Source: Solimonas sp040754295
Lineage (GTDB): Bacteria > Pseudomonadota > Gammaproteobacteria > Nevskiales > Nevskiaceae
Assembly (NCBI GenBank): GCA_040754295.1
Contig: JBFMCQ010000014.1
Span: forward strand, 1-64,000
Length of the DNA: 64,000 nt
Direction of reading: 5' to 3'
The position numbers and the translations under genes were made by a program. Under the pieces are notes generated by a model. The model was not told where the DNA came from, searched no databases, and saw only the letters and a program-made list of their open reading frames with translations. How positions within the stretch are numbered: position 1 is the first letter of the stretch; every line of letters begins with the position of its first letter. Below, piece after piece: positions 7,541 through 17,751 of this stretch.

Positions 7541-9325
7541 ATGACACGAGCTTCCCTGCGCATCGGCTGCGCCTCAGGGTTCTGGGGCGACACCGAGTAC
7601 GCCGCCGCCCAACTGGTGCACGGCGGCAACATCGACGTGCTGGTCTTCGACTACCTGGCCGAGATCACCATGTCGCTGCTCACGCGTGCCAAGGCCAAGG
7701 ACCCCCAGGCCGGCTACGCGCCCGACTTCGTCACGACGCTGCGGCCGCTGCTGCGCGAGCTCAAGTCGCGCGGCATCCGCGTGGTCAGTAATGCCGGCGG
7801 CGTGAATCCCGGCGCCTGCCGCGAAGCGCTGGCCAAGGCCGCCGAAGCCGAGGGCCTGAGCCTCAAGATCGCCGCGGTCACCGGCGACGATCTGCTGCCG
7901 CAGGTCGAGGCGATGCGCGAGGCCGGCGTGCGCGAGATGTTCAGCGGCGCGCCGCTGCCGGCGCGCCTGGCCAGTGCCAATGCCTATCTCGGGGCCTTTC
8001 CGATCGCCGCCGCGCTCGATGCCGGTGCCGACATCGTCGTCACCGGCCGCTGCGTCGACAGCGCCGTCGTGCTCGGGCCGCTGATCCACGCCTTCGGCTG
8101 GAGCGCGACCGACTACGACCGCCTCGCCCAGGGCTCGCTGGCCGGCCACGTCATCGAATGCGGTACCCAGTGCACCGGCGGCAACTACACCGACTGGCGC
8201 TCGGTGCCCGGCTGGGACAACATGGGCTTTCCGATCGCCGACTGCGCGCCCGACGGCAGCTTCGTCATCGAAAAGCCGGCCGGCACCGGCGGCCTGATCG
8301 TGCCTTCGACGGTCGGCGAACAGGTGGTCTACGAGATCGGCGATCCGCGCAACTACCTGCTGCCGGACGTGAGCTGCGATTTCAGCCGCATTCGGCTGGA
8401 GGCGATCGGCGAGAACCGCGTGCGCGTGAGCGGCGCCCGTGGCCGCCCGCCCAGCGAGCACTGCAAGGTCAGCGCGACCTATGCCGACGGCTTTCGCGCC
8501 ACCGCGCAGTTCATGATCGGCGGCATCGAGGCGCCGGCCAAGGCGCAGCGCACCGGCGAGGCCTTGCTGGCCCGCTGCCGGCGCCTGTTCGCGGAGCGCG
8601 GACTGGGCGACTTCACGGAGACCAGCATCGAGGCCATCGGCGCCGAGGCGACCTACGGCCCGCATGCGCGGGCACAGACGCGCGAGGTGTACGTCAAGAT
8701 CGCCGCCCGCCACCCGGACAAGAACGCGCTCGAAATCTTCTCGCGCGAAATGGCGCCGATGGCCCTGGCCAGCGCACCGGCCATCACCGGCTTCTCCGGC
8801 GGCCGGCCCAAGGTCACGCCGGTGATCCGCCTGTTCTCCCTGCTCTGGCCCAAGGCACGCATTCCGGTCCGCGTCGAAGTCGACGGCGAGCCCATCGCCT
8901 GCCCGCAGATGAGCGGAGCCCCGTTGCAGGCCCTGCCGCCGGAGGAGGTGCCGGCGCCGCCGCCGGCCAATGCACTCGCGGCTGGCGCGCGCAGCGTACC
9001 GCTGGTGCGCCTGGCCTGGGGCCGCAGCGGCGACAAGGGCGACAGCGCCAACATCGGCATCCTCGCGCGCCGCCCCGAGTACCTGCCGTGGATTCGTGCG
9101 GCGCTGACGGAAGAGGCGGTCGCCCAGTGGTTCGCCCATCTCGCGCAGGGGCCGGTGCACCGCTACGAGTGGCCGGGCCTCAACGGGCTCAATTTCCTGC
9201 TGGAGCGCGCGCTCGGCGGCGGCGGCATCGCCTCGCTGCGCATGGACCCGCAGGGCAAGGCCTACGCGCAGATGCTGCTCGACTTCCCGGTACCGGTGCC
9301 GGCCAATCTTGAGGTGCCGGAATGA
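7541..9325 (+). CDS. AtuA-like protein (DUF1446, acyclic terpene utilisation family)
   Basis: 594 aa. The first ~450 residues match the DUF1446/AtuA family (IGCASGFWGDTEYAA start, VVSNAGGVNPGACREAL, DIVVTGRCVDSAVVLGPLIHAF). The C-terminal ~110 residues (RLAWGRSGDKGDSANIGI) are the small AtuA-associated domain fused on. In Pseudomonas, atuA is the first gene of the geranyl-CoA carboxylase cluster and its biochemical role is not settled. Its place directly before a biotin-dependent acyl-CoA carboxylase here repeats that association. I infer a role in handling a carboxylated branched enoyl-CoA. Confidence 0.88.
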   Translation: MTRASLRIGCASGFWGDTEYAAAQLVHGGNIDVLVFDYLAEITMSLLTRAKAKDPQAGYAPDFVTTLRPLLRELKSRGIRVVSNAGGVNPGACREALAKAAEAEGLSLKIAAVTGDDLLPQVEAMREAGVREMFSGAPLPARLASANAYLGAFPIAAALDAGADIVVTGRCVDSAVVLGPLIHAFGWSATDYDRLAQGSLAGHVIECGTQCTGGNYTDWRSVPGWDNMGFPIADCAPDGSFVIEKPAGTGGLIVPSTVGEQVVYEIGDPRNYLLPDVSCDFSRIRLEAIGENRVRVSGARGRPPSEHCKVSATYADGFRATAQFMIGGIEAPAKAQRTGEALLARCRRLFAERGLGDFTETSIEAIGAEATYGPHARAQTREVYVKIAARHPDKNALEIFSREMAPMALASAPAITGFSGGRPKVTPVIRLFSLLWPKARIPVRVEVDGEPIACPQMSGAPLQALPPEEVPAPPPANALAAGARSVPLVRLAWGRSGDKGDSANIGILARRPEYLPWIRAALTEEAVAQWFAHLAQGPVHRYEWPGLNGLNFLLERALGGGGIASLRMDPQGKAYAQMLLDFPVPVPANLEVPE

Positions 9326-9386
9326 GACTCCCGGTATCAACCCCGCTGCGAGGGCATGCGGTTTCATTCTCACGCCGACTCGCGTT

Positions 9387-10868
<1,482 letters not shown>

Positions 10869-10884
10869 AAACCTGCTTCCGCCG

Positions 10885-11379
10885 ATGAAAAAGATCTTCC
10901 GGCTCGGCGAGACCGAGCACGCTTGCAGCCTGCGGCGCGGCGCCGAAGGCATGGTCCTGGAGACCGAGACCGGGCCGCTGCCCTGCGCGCTGCAGCCGCT
11001 GGGCGCGGCGCGCTATCGCATCAGCGCCGGCGAGGAGCAGGCCGAAGCCCTGATCGCGCGGCACGGCGAGCGCATCTGGGTGCGCCTGCGCGGCCGCACC
11101 CACGTCATCGACGCGGTCGACCCGCTGGACGCGCTGGCCGCCGCCGGTCATCACGGCGGCGACGGCGCGCAGGCGCCGATGCCCGGCACCATCGTTTCTG
11201 TCCTCGTACAGCCGGGCGCCGAGGTCAAGGCCGGCCAGGATCTCGTGGTGATGGAGAGCATGAAGCTGGAGGTCACCATCCGCGCGCCGCACGACGGGCG
11301 CATCGCCGCGGTGCACTGCGCGCCCGGTGACCAGGTGCCGCTCAAGTTCACGTTGGTGAGTTTCGAGGCCGCGACATGA
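10885..11379 (+). CDS. biotin carboxyl carrier protein of acyl-CoA carboxylase (split alpha subunit)
   Basis: 164 aa. The C-terminal ~70 residues are a biotinyl domain with APMPGTIVSV and the biotin attachment site VMESMKLE, where Lys127 would be biotinylated. The position after the lysine is Leu rather than the more common Met. The N-terminal ~90 residues resemble the BT linker that normally connects biotin carboxylase and biotin domains. It overlaps the next gene by 4 bases. It is best explained as the C-terminal half of an MccA/AtuF-type alpha subunit encoded separately. Confidence 0.87.
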   Translation: MKKIFRLGETEHACSLRRGAEGMVLETETGPLPCALQPLGAARYRISAGEEQAEALIARHGERIWVRLRGRTHVIDAVDPLDALAAAGHHGGDGAQAPMPGTIVSVLVQPGAEVKAGQDLVVMESMKLEVTIRAPHDGRIAAVHCAPGDQVPLKFTLVSFEAAT

Positions 11380-12971
11380 GACGCATCCAGACCGCGATCG
11401 ACCCCAAGGCAGCGGCCTTCCGCGACAACGCCGCGCGCATGCAGGCCGTGGTTGCCGACTTCAAGGCGCTGCAGGAGCGCGTGCGCCACGAGCGGCCGCA
11501 GCGCGACATCGAGCGCCTGCGGCGCCAGAACAAGCTGCTGGTGCGCGAGCGGCTGGACCTGCTGCTCGATCCCGGCACGCCGTTTCTCGAACTGTCGAGC
11601 ATCGCCGCCTACGACCAGTTCAACGGCGAGGCGCCGGGGGCCAACGTGATCAGCGGCATCGGCGTGGTCAGCGGCCGCGAGGTCATGATCCACGCCGACG
11701 ATTCCAGCAACAAGGGCGGCGCCTGGTATCCGCTGTCGGCGCCCAAGATCGTGCGCGCGCTGGAAATCGCCATCGAGAACCGGCTGCCGGTGGTGCACCT
11801 CTGCGACAGCGCCGGCGGCTATCTGGAGGATCTCTCCGGCGTCTACGTCATGGGCGGCCGCGTGTTCCGCCACCAGTGCATCCTGTCCAAGCTGGGCGTG
11901 CCGCAGGTGGCCGTGGTGCTCGGGCATTGCACCGCCGGCGGCGCCTACGTGCCGGCGCTGTGCGAGCACACCATCATGGTCCGCGGCACCGGCGCGGTGT
12001 TCCTCGGCGGGCCGCCGCTGGTCAAGGCGGCCACCGGCGAGGAAGTCACGGTCGAGGCCCTGGGCGGCGCCGACATGCACACCACCGTCTCCGGCACCGC
12101 GGACTATGCGGTCGACAGCGAGGCCGAGGGCATCGCGCTGGCGCGCGAGCTGGTCGCCGGCTTTTCCCAGCCGCGCAAGCACTTCGACTGGGCCGATGCA
12201 GAAGCGCCCTACTACGATCCGCGCGAGCTCTACGGCATTCTCCCGGTCGATTACAAGGTGCAGTTCGACATGCGCGAGGTCATCGCGCGCATGGTCGACG
12301 GCAGCCGCTTCCAGGAGTACCAACCCGGCTACGGCGTGACGCTGATCTGCGGCTGGGCGCGGCTCTGGGGCTGCAAGGTCGGCATCCTCGGCAACAATGG
12401 CGTGCTGTTCTCGGACAGCTCGCTCAAGGCCGCACACTTCATCCAGCTCTGCAACCAGATCGGCACGCCGATGATTTTTCTGCAGAACACCACCGGCTAC
12501 ATGATCGGCCGGACCTACGAAGAGCGCGGCATCACCAAGGACGGCGCCAAGATGCTGATGGCGCAGGCCGGTTCCGAAGTGCCCAAGTTCACCGTCGTCA
12601 CCAGCGGCGCGTTCGGCGCCGGCTACTACGGCATGTGCGGCCGCTCCTGGGACCCGCGGCTGATCTTCTCCTGGCCGCAGGCCAAGATGGGCGTGATGGG
12701 CCCGGAGCAGGCCGGCAACACCCTGGCCGATGTCAAGCTGCGCCAGCTGCGCCGCGAGCGGCCGGATGCCAGCGACGAGGAAGTCGCCGAGCTGCGCCGG
12801 CGCACGCGCGAGAAATCCGAGCGCGAGACCAGCACGCTGTGGTTTTCGGCGCGCATGCAGGACGACGGCGTGCTCGACCCGCTGGACACGCGCAACGCAC
12901 TGGGCATCGCACTGTCCTGCGCCGCCAACGTGCCGGTCGCGGAGCCCCGCTACGGCGTCTTTCGCATGTGA
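11376..12971 (+). CDS. acyl-CoA carboxylase carboxyltransferase (beta) subunit
   Basis: 531 aa, full length for the MccB/AtuC/LiuB family. Transfers CO2 from biotin to an enoyl- or acyl-CoA. Motifs include FLELSSIAAYDQFNGEAPGA, VIHLCDSAGGYLE-like VVHLCDSAGGYLEDLSG, GHCTAGGAYVPALCEHT, and the biotin-binding FLQNTTGYMIG, followed by SGAFGAGYYGMCGRSWDPR. The length and the short acyl pocket sequence are closer to 3-methylcrotonyl/geranyl-CoA carboxylase than to propionyl-CoA carboxylase. The substrate must be tested. The ATG overlaps the biotin carrier gene. Confidence 0.9.
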   Translation: MRRIQTAIDPKAAAFRDNAARMQAVVADFKALQERVRHERPQRDIERLRRQNKLLVRERLDLLLDPGTPFLELSSIAAYDQFNGEAPGANVISGIGVVSGREVMIHADDSSNKGGAWYPLSAPKIVRALEIAIENRLPVVHLCDSAGGYLEDLSGVYVMGGRVFRHQCILSKLGVPQVAVVLGHCTAGGAYVPALCEHTIMVRGTGAVFLGGPPLVKAATGEEVTVEALGGADMHTTVSGTADYAVDSEAEGIALARELVAGFSQPRKHFDWADAEAPYYDPRELYGILPVDYKVQFDMREVIARMVDGSRFQEYQPGYGVTLICGWARLWGCKVGILGNNGVLFSDSSLKAAHFIQLCNQIGTPMIFLQNTTGYMIGRTYEERGITKDGAKMLMAQAGSEVPKFTVVTSGAFGAGYYGMCGRSWDPRLIFSWPQAKMGVMGPEQAGNTLADVKLRQLRRERPDASDEEVAELRRRTREKSERETSTLWFSARMQDDGVLDPLDTRNALGIALSCAANVPVAEPRYGVFRM

Positions 12972-12981
12972 GGCGCGCGCG

Positions 12982-14136
12982 ATGGGCGAGACCGTCGAGG
13001 AGAGCGAGGACCAGCCGCTGATCGATGCGGTCGAGCGCTTCCTGCGCAGCGAGGTGCGCCCGGTCGCGCTCCGCCTGGAGCAGGCCGACGAATACCCGGA
13101 GGCTCTCGTCGAGCAGATGCGCGAGATGGGCCTGTTCGGCGCGATCATCCCCCAGGACTACGGCGGGCTGGGGCTGCCGGTGCGCAGCTACGCGCGGCTG
13201 ATCGAGGCCATCGCCGCCGAATGGATGTCGCTGGCCGGCGTGATCAATTCACACCTGATCATGGCCGCGGCGGTGCTGCGCCACGGCACGCCGGGACAGC
13301 GCGCCGAACTGCTGCCGCGCTTCGCCTGCGGCGAGCTGCGCGGCGGCGTCGCGCTGACCGAGCCCGATTGCGGCACCGACCTGCAGGCCATCCGCACCGT
13401 CGCACGCCGCGACGGCGAGCACTACGTCGTCAACGGCGCCAAGACCTGGATCACCAACGGCGCGCGCGGCAACTGCTTCGCGCTGCTGGTCAAGACCGAC
13501 CCCAAGGCCGAGCCGCGCCACCGCGGCATGAGCCTGTTCATCGCCGAGAAGGGGCCGGGCTTCTCGGTGCCGCGCAAGCTGCCCAAGCTGGGCTACCGCG
13601 GCATCGACACCGTGGAGATGCTGTTCGAGGACTACCGCGTTCCGGCCGCGCGCCTGATCGGCGGCGTCGAGGGCCGCGGACTGCAGCAGATTCTCGGCGG
13701 CCTGGAGCTGGGCCGCATCAACGTCGCCGCGCGCGGCGTCGGCCTGGCGCGCTCGGCGCTGGAGGAATCGCTGGCCTACGCGCGCCAGCGCAAGACCTTC
13801 GGCAAGCCCATCGGCGAGCATCAGGCGATCCAGCTCAAGCTCGCCGACATGGCCACGCGCGTGCAGGCGGCGCGGCTGCTCGTCGACGCCGCCGCCCGCG
13901 CCTACGACGCCGGCCGGCGCTGCGACCTGGAAGCGGGCATGGCCAAGCTGTTCGCCACCGAAGCGGCCATGGACAACAGCGCCGAGGCCCTGCGCATCCA
14001 CGGCGCCTACGGCTATTCGCGCGAAGCGCGCGTGGAACGGCTCTACCGGGACGCGCCCCTGCTCGCGATCGGCGAAGGCACCAACGAGCTGCAGCGCATC
14101 ATCATCGCGCGCCGGCTGTTCGAAACGAGCGCCTAG
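12982..14136 (+). CDS. acyl-CoA dehydrogenase (second)
   Basis: 384 aa. Starts at the ATG 10 bp after the carboxyltransferase stop; the frame is open further upstream but that part is out-of-frame shadow of the previous gene. It shows GGVALTEPDCGTDLQAI (near residue 117), the GAKTWITNGARG beta-domain strand and, near the C-terminus, LAIGEGTNELQRIIIARRL with the Glu-Gly pair typical of short/branched-chain enzymes. It is the last gene of the catabolic cluster. Citronellyl-CoA or isovaleryl-CoA dehydrogenase-like roles are possible. Confidence 0.9.
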   Translation: MGETVEESEDQPLIDAVERFLRSEVRPVALRLEQADEYPEALVEQMREMGLFGAIIPQDYGGLGLPVRSYARLIEAIAAEWMSLAGVINSHLIMAAAVLRHGTPGQRAELLPRFACGELRGGVALTEPDCGTDLQAIRTVARRDGEHYVVNGAKTWITNGARGNCFALLVKTDPKAEPRHRGMSLFIAEKGPGFSVPRKLPKLGYRGIDTVEMLFEDYRVPAARLIGGVEGRGLQQILGGLELGRINVAARGVGLARSALEESLAYARQRKTFGKPIGEHQAIQLKLADMATRVQAARLLVDAAARAYDAGRRCDLEAGMAKLFATEAAMDNSAEALRIHGAYGYSREARVERLYRDAPLLAIGEGTNELQRIIIARRLFETSA

Positions 14137-14244
14137 CCTAGCTGGTGCAGCGCGTGGCGGTGAAGCTGAAGAGCGCGTCGTTCCATGCCGCACGCCGAGC
14201 ACGTTCTCTTTGCCGATGGCCGCCATTGCCGCCGTCGGGCTTCG

Positions 14245-15402
14245 CTACCGGCTCTGCTTCGGATGCTCGCGCAGGAACGCGAACATCTCGTCGGTCCAGC
14301 CGTATGGCCAGGTCATGTGGTTGAGCACGCCCAGTGTGTAGCCGGGCAGACCCTGCACATAGCCGAGCGGATCGGTCAACCCCGCCGGAATGCCGTTGGG
14401 ATCGGTTCCGCACAGTGCGTCGCACGCGTCAGCGGGCTGCTTGAGGTTGTCGAGCATCTGCGCCTGCACCGGCACGCCCAGCGCCGTCAGCCGCTCGTGC
14501 ATGCGCTGGCTGTTCGGGCACAGGCCGGCGATGTCGCAGGCGTTGTGGACGTGATAGATCGGCATCGACGGATTGAGCAGCTGAAGCTCGGTGTCGTCGC
14601 GCGGTGCCGCGGTCACCGGAACCTGCGCGCAGGGGTCATCGAAGGCTGCGAGCGGATCCGGCGCCGAATAGACGGCGGCGGCGGCGATCGCCGGCCGGTT
14701 CAGGCCGTACAGGATCGCCATCGCCGAGCCGTTGGACCAGCCCATCAGATAGATGCGGTTCTCGTCCACGAGCCCGGTCGCCAGCACGTGCTGCACGTAG
14801 TGGTCGATCGTCGCGGCGTCGACGTTGGGCACGAACGGCTCGCCGTTGACGACGCGCGGCTCGGTGCCGTCCTGCATCTGCCGGTACCAGTTGTCCCAGC
14901 CCGGCCCGAAGAAATTGTCGGGGAACGGGTAGTAGCGCGCGGTGACGCGGCCGTAGGGCGCGAGCAGGATGAACCCCGCGCGCTCGGGATCGCCGCTGAG
15001 GTCGGCGGTGTCGAGCTGCATGCGGATGTTGGACACCGCCAGCGTGAGATCGACGCCGATCAGCGAAGGATGCAGATAAATCACCAGCGGCAGCTGGTGC
15101 TCAGTCGAGGCCGCCGCCGGCTGATAGAGGCAGGCCTGCCGCGCAGTGCCCTCGCCGTCCGTCCACGCCCCGATGTTCACCCCGCCGCCGCCCAGGCAGC
15201 TCGCGGCGAACAGCGTGTCGAGCAGGCTCACCAGCGGACGCGGCGGATCGCCGAAGGGCGTGCAGCCTTCCCGCGTGATTGGGATTTCGGTTGTGAGGTC
15301 CACGCCATCCGAAACGTCCGATTCGCAGCCGCTCCCCGCGACCGCTAGTAGGGCGACCATGCCGATCCACGCCCGCACACGGGGCCCGTTGCACGTCTTC
15401 AT
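14245..15402 (-). CDS. lipoprotein alpha/beta hydrolase, PHB-depolymerase/esterase-like
   Basis: 385 aa. The ATG at 15402 has AGGAG seven or eight bases upstream; an in-frame extension to 15459 lacks support. The signal peptide ends at AVAGSGC with Cys26 as the likely lipidation site (the -3 Gly is unusual). A GWSNG nucleophile elbow sits near residue 221 within YLMGWSNGSAMAILYG, preceded by LVIYLHPSL, the region of the oxyanion hole. Several Cys pairs suggest disulfides outside the cytoplasm. It is likely an envelope-attached esterase. It converges with the catabolic cluster, and no functional link is visible. Confidence 0.72.
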   Translation of the reverse strand: MKTCNGPRVRAWIGMVALLAVAGSGCESDVSDGVDLTTEIPITREGCTPFGDPPRPLVSLLDTLFAASCLGGGGVNIGAWTDGEGTARQACLYQPAAASTEHQLPLVIYLHPSLIGVDLTLAVSNIRMQLDTADLSGDPERAGFILLAPYGRVTARYYPFPDNFFGPGWDNWYRQMQDGTEPRVVNGEPFVPNVDAATIDHYVQHVLATGLVDENRIYLMGWSNGSAMAILYGLNRPAIAAAAVYSAPDPLAAFDDPCAQVPVTAAPRDDTELQLLNPSMPIYHVHNACDIAGLCPNSQRMHERLTALGVPVQAQMLDNLKQPADACDALCGTDPNGIPAGLTDPLGYVQGLPGYTLGVLNHMTWPYGWTDEMFAFLREHPKQSR

Positions 15403-15625
15403 CAGTGTTCTCCTCGCTTCGCACGCTGCGCGGTGCGCGCTTCGACGATAGCACGGCACCGGGCGCCGGCGCGCTGGCCTCAGCGGCGATCAAGCGGACC
15501 GACCACGCCGAGCTCACCGCGGTTGAGCACCAGCGTGCAGCTCATCGTCGTGCTCACATCGCTCTGGCCCGCCAGCTCCTGCACCGTGCGAATGTCCTAG
15601 CCGCTTTCCAGCAGCTGCATTTCGC

Positions 15626-15644
15626 TGGTGTTACCATGGTGCCA
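15626..15644. promoter_or_regulatory. candidate operator of the toxin-antitoxin pair
   Basis: TGGTGTTACCATGGTGCCA is built of overlapping GGT/ACC half-sites, with a central ACCATGGT palindrome. It ends 22 bp before the antitoxin ATG. Ribbon-helix-helix antitoxins usually autoregulate by binding such short repeated half-sites, so this is a good candidate. No binding data. Confidence 0.5.
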
Positions 15645-15666
15645 TCATTGCTGAATCGGTAGTGCC

Positions 15667-15951
15667 ATGTCGACGACCTCGCTGAAACTCCCTGACGATG
15701 TGAAGAAGCGCGCTGCAGCCGCGGCAAAGCGGCGGGGCGTTACCCCCCATGCCTTTATGGTCGAGGCCATCCGGTCGGCGGCTACCGCTGCCGAGCGCCG
15801 CGCGGAGTTCGTTTCGGAGGCCGTCGCGGCAAGAAAGGCGACGAGGAGAACCGGCACCGGTTACCGCGCAGCGGACGTTCACGCATATATGCGTGCTCGC
15901 GCTCGCGGGGAGCCGGCGCCGAAACCCAGGGCGAAGCCTTGGCGGAGCTGA
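15667..15951 (+). CDS. ribbon-helix-helix antitoxin (ParD/CopG-like)
   Basis: 94 aa. The N-terminus TSLKLPDDVKKRAAAAAKRR is a typical ribbon-helix-helix strand plus helix; the C-terminal half is basic and Ala/Arg-rich, as in antitoxin tails that wrap the toxin. Its last 13 bases overlap the start of the toxin gene, which implies coupled translation. Together they form a ParDE-like type II module. Confidence 0.75.
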   Translation: MSTTSLKLPDDVKKRAAAAAKRRGVTPHAFMVEAIRSAATAAERRAEFVSEAVAARKATRRTGTGYRAADVHAYMRARARGEPAPKPRAKPWRS

Positions 15952-16247
15952 TCTATTCGAGGCGCGCACTAACCGACCTCGATCGACTTACGGATTTTCT
16001 GCTGGAAACAGATCCGGCGTCGGCGCTCGAAACGACAGCGCTGATCATGGAAGCTGTTGAGGTGTTGGCGAACCATCCTTTTATTGGAAGGCCTGCTGAA
16101 GAAGAGCTACGTGAACTCCTCATTTCACGCGGTCGATCGGGATACGTCGCGCTGTACAGCTATGAGCAAGCGGAGGACGTCGTCTTGATCCTTACGATTC
16201 GCCATCAACGAGAAGCGGGCTATCCAACCGAGCTGGCGGAGCCGTAG
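15939..16247 (+). CDS. ParE/RelE-superfamily toxin
   Basis: 102 aa. Matches the ParE fold: IYSRRALTDLDRLTDFL at the N-terminus, ANHPFIGRP in the middle and the C-terminal strand DVVLILTIRHQREAGY, whose HxRE ending is typical of ParE-like proteins. It starts with TTG inside the antitoxin gene (13-bp overlap), which may keep toxin synthesis low. The target would be gyrase for ParE or ribosomal mRNA for RelE; the sequence favours ParE, but not decisively. Confidence 0.78.
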   Translation: MAELIYSRRALTDLDRLTDFLLETDPASALETTALIMEAVEVLANHPFIGRPAEEELRELLISRGRSGYVALYSYEQAEDVVLILTIRHQREAGYPTELAEP

Positions 16248-16386
16248 CATGTCGTCCAACGAATAGGGATATTGCGCTCGCGCGCAGCCGCGATCTGATC
16301 CCGGGTTGAACAAGCCCATCGCGACGTGGAATGACGATTCCAGAAGCACCTGCGGACACATGCCGCTCTCTCAAGCGGCTGTTTCG

Positions 16387-17751
16387 TCACGACGCAGCGG
16401 AGCCAGGCTCGTGCGGCGCGAGCGGCAGAAAGATGCGCACGCGCAGCCCGCCGCCGGGGCGGTCGTCCAGCCGCAGCTCGCCGCCGTGGCCTGCGACGAC
16501 CTCGGCGACGATGGCCAGGCCGAGCCCGGACCCGGGGCGATCGAGATTGCGGGACGCATCGCAGCGATAGAACGGCTCGAGCACGAGCTGGCGCTCGGCT
16601 GGATGGATACCCGGACCGAGATCGTCGACGCGCAGCTCGGCCTGCTGCGGGCCGGCGAGCACGCTGACGTCCGCCGATTCGCCGTACTTGACGGCGTTGT
16701 CGATCAGGTTGAGCAGCGCGCGGATCAGCGCCGTCGTGCGAGCGTTGACCCGGACGCTGTCGCAGACCGCCAGCCGCACCGGCATGCCGGTGCCGGCCAG
16801 CGTTTCCACTTGCCCGCGCACCAGCGTGCCCAGATCCAGGCACTCGGGCGGCGGCTCGCCCTGGCCGCGGCGCGCCAGCGCCAGCGTGTCCTTGAGCACG
16901 GCGTGCATTTCGTCGATGTCGCGCTCGGCCTGGCGGCGCTGCGTGTCGTCGCCGATGTACTCGATGCGCAGCCGCAGCCGGGTCAGGTACGTGCCCAAAT
17001 CGTGGCCGAGCGCCGCGAGCAAGCGCGTGCGGCCGTCGAGGAGGCCGCGGATGCGTGCGCGCATTTCGTTGAAGCGCCGGATCAGCGAGCGGACCTCGCG
17101 GGCGCCGGTTTCGGGCACGGGGGAGTCGTCGGCGTCGCCGCTGAAGCGGTCGACCGCCAGCGCCAGCGTGTCCAGCGGACCGAACTGCCGGTGCAGGCTC
17201 CAGGCGATCAACAACCCGATCAGTGCAATGAAGACCAGCACGCCCCAGGCCAGGCGCACGCGCACGAGCCGGTCGACGAGCTCGTTGCCCGGCTCGACGA
17301 TCAGCGACCGGCCGTCGCTCAGGCCGATGATGAAGCGCAGCGGATAGGGATCGGAACCGTTGCGCCGCAAGGCCCCGGCGATCAGCGACCTGACGCCGCG
17401 CCGCGATTCCACGCGCACGCTGCGCCCGTCCAGCGCCGGCATGTAGCGCTCGGTGAGCTGGGTGAACGCCGGCATCGGGCGGCCGGCTCCGCCCGCAGGC
17501 AGCTCGCCGGCGCGCAGCACGTAGACGCGCAGGCCCGGCGCGCTGATCGCCTGCAGCAGCAGCGGAAGCTGCTCGCGGGTGGAAGATTCGACGAGCGTCG
17601 CGATCGCGGCGATCTGGCCGGGCAGCGGCAGTTCCGGCGGCCGGCCCTCCGAGTCGTGCTGCTGCCACTGGAACAAACCGACCAGCAGCAGCCCGACGAT
17701 CAGCAGCGCGGACAACGTCAGGACGATGACGCGCTGCGTCAGACTCAGCAT
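16387..17751 (-). CDS. sensor histidine kinase with altered H-box
   Basis: 454 aa inner-membrane kinase: TM1 about residues 8-27, periplasmic domain 28-168, TM2 about 169-190, HAMP, HisKA, HATPase with N-box NLIDNAVKYGE and G-box SGLGLAIV. The phospho-accepting His250 lies in GHDLGTYLTRLRLR. Most EnvZ/RstB-like kinases have HDLRTPLTRLRLR, so the Arg and the near-invariant Pro are replaced by Gly and Tyr. Both codons are unambiguous in the DNA. The gene overlaps its response regulator by 7 bases, so the two are co-expressed. The signal is unknown. Confidence 0.88.
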   Translation of the reverse strand: MLSLTQRVIVLTLSALLIVGLLLVGLFQWQQHDSEGRPPELPLPGQIAAIATLVESSTREQLPLLLQAISAPGLRVYVLRAGELPAGGAGRPMPAFTQLTERYMPALDGRSVRVESRRGVRSLIAGALRRNGSDPYPLRFIIGLSDGRSLIVEPGNELVDRLVRVRLAWGVLVFIALIGLLIAWSLHRQFGPLDTLALAVDRFSGDADDSPVPETGAREVRSLIRRFNEMRARIRGLLDGRTRLLAALGHDLGTYLTRLRLRIEYIGDDTQRRQAERDIDEMHAVLKDTLALARRGQGEPPPECLDLGTLVRGQVETLAGTGMPVRLAVCDSVRVNARTTALIRALLNLIDNAVKYGESADVSVLAGPQQAELRVDDLGPGIHPAERQLVLEPFYRCDASRNLDRPGSGLGLAIVAEVVAGHGGELRLDDRPGGGLRVRIFLPLAPHEPGSAAS

